A stretch of 64,000 nucleotides of DNA, from contig CAMTXU010000008.1 in NCBI GenBank assembly GCA_947085815.1, positions 79,337 through 143,336 on the forward strand. Direction: 5' to 3'. The notes beneath the pieces were generated by a model. The model saw nothing but the letters and a program-made list of their open reading frames with translations. It did not search any database and was not told the DNA's origin. Shown here piece by piece: positions 62,757-64,000 of this stretch. The first letter of the stretch is position 1. Each line of letters opens with the position of its first letter. Origin of the DNA: Fen-1258 sp947085815 (lineage in GTDB: Bacteria > Bacteroidota > Ignavibacteria > Ignavibacteriales > Melioribacteraceae). Made by a program: the position numbers and the translations under genes.

Positions 62757-62850
62757 TGCCCGTCATGCCGGACTCGATCCGGCATCCACAAAATTTAGAT
62801 TCCGCATCAAGCCTGCCTGCCGCAGGCGGGTGCGGAATGACAGAGAGATC
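62757..62850. repeat. Interspersed hairpin repeat between thioredoxin-like gene and trxB
   Basis: Two hairpins: ATGCCGG-ACTCGAT-CCGGCAT at 62765-62785, and TTCCGCA...TGCGGAA at 62800-62837 enclosing GCCTGC/GCAGGC. The sequence type (CGTCATGCCGG, GGAATGACA ends) is a common non-coding interspersed bacterial repeat. GC content is well above the flanks. Confidence 0.6.
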
Positions 62851-62885
62851 GTTTTTGAGGCTGCTTTTTCAAATTTGAGGAATAA

Positions 62886-63839
62886 ATGGAAAATCATTTT
62901 GATGTAATTGTAATTGGCGGGGGCGCTGCCGGTTTAACCGCAGGAATTTATTTATCGCGTGCTAAAGTTAGCACTCTTATCCTTAATGAAGGCGCAGTGG
63001 GCGGACAGATGGTTTTGACCCACGAGATTGCGAACTATCCCGGCGTTGAAAATATCAGCGGTTATCAGCTTGCGCGTAATATGAAAACTCAAGCGCAAAA
63101 ATTTGGCTGTGTTATCAAATCGAATATTAAAATCACAAATATTGAACTTGATGGCGAGGTAAAATCGGTTGAAGTAAACAATAAAGATATCTACACAGCA
63201 CACTCTGTAATTTTGGCTACCGGCGGAAAATCCAGAACTCTCGGCGTTACGGGTGAAGATCAATTTAAAGGAAAAGGAATTTCTTACTGCGCAACTTGCG
63301 ACGGAGATTTTTTTCAGGATAAAGAGATAATTGTTGTTGGCGGTGGAAACTCCGCATTGGAAGAAGCAGTCTCTCTTACAAAGTATGCGTCTAAAGTAAC
63401 CATCGTTCATCAGTTCGATAATTTTCAAGCGCTTGAATATTACGTTGAAGAAGCAAAGAATAATCCGAAGATCAACTTTGTAATGGAATCTAAGATAATT
63501 GAATTTATAGGCGATGATGGTCTTCAAAGTGTCAGAATTCAGAATCAAGCCACACAAGAAATTACGGAGATGAAGGTTGACGGCGTTTTCATTTTTATCG
63601 GTTACGTTCCGAATACAGAAAAGATCGGTGATAAAGTTACACTTAATAATTACGGTGAAATAATTGTTGATAAGAATATGGCAACCAACATTGCCGGTGT
63701 TTACGCTGCCGGTGATTCGATAGCGAAAAGATATAGGCAGGTTACAACTGCTGTTGCCGACGGAACTATTGCCGCTTTAAGTGCTTCTGAATATGTGAAC
63801 AATTTGAAAAAAGAGATGCTGACCGTCTTTGCAAATTAA
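62886..63839 (+). CDS. trxB: Thioredoxin-disulfide reductase
   Basis: FAD/NADPH enzyme of 317 residues. The FAD-binding motif is VIVIGGGAAGLTAGIYLSRA near the N terminus, the redox pair is in SYCATCDGDFF (about residue 138), and the NADPH-binding GGGNSALEEAV follows. FAD is also bound by GVYAAGDS near the end. It reduces thioredoxins with NADPH, so the unusual thioredoxin-like protein upstream is a likely partner. It is followed by a DUF2892 gene. Confidence 0.94.
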   Translation: MENHFDVIVIGGGAAGLTAGIYLSRAKVSTLILNEGAVGGQMVLTHEIANYPGVENISGYQLARNMKTQAQKFGCVIKSNIKITNIELDGEVKSVEVNNKDIYTAHSVILATGGKSRTLGVTGEDQFKGKGISYCATCDGDFFQDKEIIVVGGGNSALEEAVSLTKYASKVTIVHQFDNFQALEYYVEEAKNNPKINFVMESKIIEFIGDDGLQSVRIQNQATQEITEMKVDGVFIFIGYVPNTEKIGDKVTLNNYGEIIVDKNMATNIAGVYAAGDSIAKRYRQVTTAVADGTIAALSASEYVNNLKKEMLTVFAN

Positions 63840-63857
63840 CAAGGAAAAGGTTGATTG

Positions 63858-64000
63858 ATGGATACGAGCAGAAAAATAAGAATTGGTATCGGCGCCGGAA
63901 TCATTATAGCGGGATTAATCTCTCAAGCCGGATGGTGGATAATCGGAATATTTCCGTTAATCACCGGAATATTTAATACTTGTCCCGGCGGAACGTGTGC
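63858..64000 (+). CDS. DUF2892 (YgaP-like) membrane protein, cut by window edge
   Basis: Partial frame of 47 codons starting at ATG 63858, 18 bp after trxB, with AAGG upstream. The visible part has two helix-like stretches (IGIGAGIIIAGLISQAGWW, IIGIFPLITGIFN) and a CPGGTC motif. This is the layout of DUF2892 proteins, which are often fused to or encoded beside rhodanese or thioredoxin functions. The end lies beyond the window. Confidence 0.75.
   Translation, partial: MDTSRKIRIGIGAGIIIAGLISQAGWWIIGIFPLITGIFNTCPGGTC

Noticed and set aside
62952..63557. 201-codon open frame on the minus strand opposite trxB
   Set aside because: It lies wholly inside a well-conserved trxB gene, lacks a ribosome site and has no recognisable domain.

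Overview
The window looks like a chromosomal segment of a low-GC, Gram-negative bacterium of the Ignavibacteria type (Bacteroidota/Chlorobiota side of the tree). The grounds are a type IX secretion C-terminal sorting domain with the NYPNPFNPATTI signature in a kelch protein, many lipobox lipoproteins, TonB-receptor and beta-barrel proteins, a Sec/lipoprotein (clade II type) NosZ, and AT-rich spacers with good AAAGGAG ribosome sites. I saw no rRNA, tRNA, CRISPR array, insertion sequence or phage gene.

Layout. 1-12.9 kb is a respiratory nitrogen locus. A NapH-like polyferredoxin, nrfH and nrfA (ammonia-forming nitrite reductase, cut by the window edge) run leftward. From the same spacer a nitrous oxide reductase operon runs rightward: lipoprotein cytochrome c, nosZ, nosB, nosL, nosD, nosF, nosY, then a 4Fe-4S protein, the di-iron Fe-S repair protein Ric and a methyltransferase. 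An NsrR-like Rrf2 regulator lies just beyond. 13-23.5 kb holds rlpA, a DUF4922 protein, a four-gene signalling operon (PAS histidine kinase, sigma54 response regulator, STAS protein, REC-SpoIIE phosphatase), an MFS transporter, a U32 protein and a second STAS protein. 23.6-30.0 kb is a leftward operon joining a Ser/Thr kinase with PEGA domains, a GAF-sigma54 activator, a lipoprotein, a kelch/T9SS protein and a membrane protein. 30.1-37.8 kb is mostly metabolism: PhzF-like protein, YjjX, nadA-nadC-nadB, an esterase, an arylamine N-acetyltransferase and a DinB protein.

38-54 kb is the most unusual part. Three genes (38168, 44318, 52998 complement) encode small secreted proteins with VDxNGDGxxDN loops and Gly-Thr-Gly tails. 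Each has a sigma54-like -24 element 63-64 bp before the start codon and a shared 12-bp dyad about 80-95 bp further upstream. A sensor kinase/sigma54 response regulator pair (40718-44098) lies between the first two, beside a DUF4405 membrane protein and a beta-barrel protein. Just beyond the third lies a DUF134 regulator with a 20-bp perfect palindrome before its start codon, followed by a NifX-like protein with a His-rich tail. I propose these form one regulated envelope/metal-related system. Between them (45-51.9 kb) is an outer-membrane operon with a TonB receptor, a DUF4249 lipoprotein, a metallophosphoesterase and a glycerophosphodiester phosphodiesterase.

54.3-64 kb holds oxidative-stress and redox genes: a GAF-sigma54 activator divergent from dps, peroxiredoxin and catalase; a methyltransferase; a multihaem cytochrome paired with a haem-motif beta-barrel protein; and a non-canonical CX6C thioredoxin-like protein upstream of trxB and a DUF2892 gene cut by the right edge.
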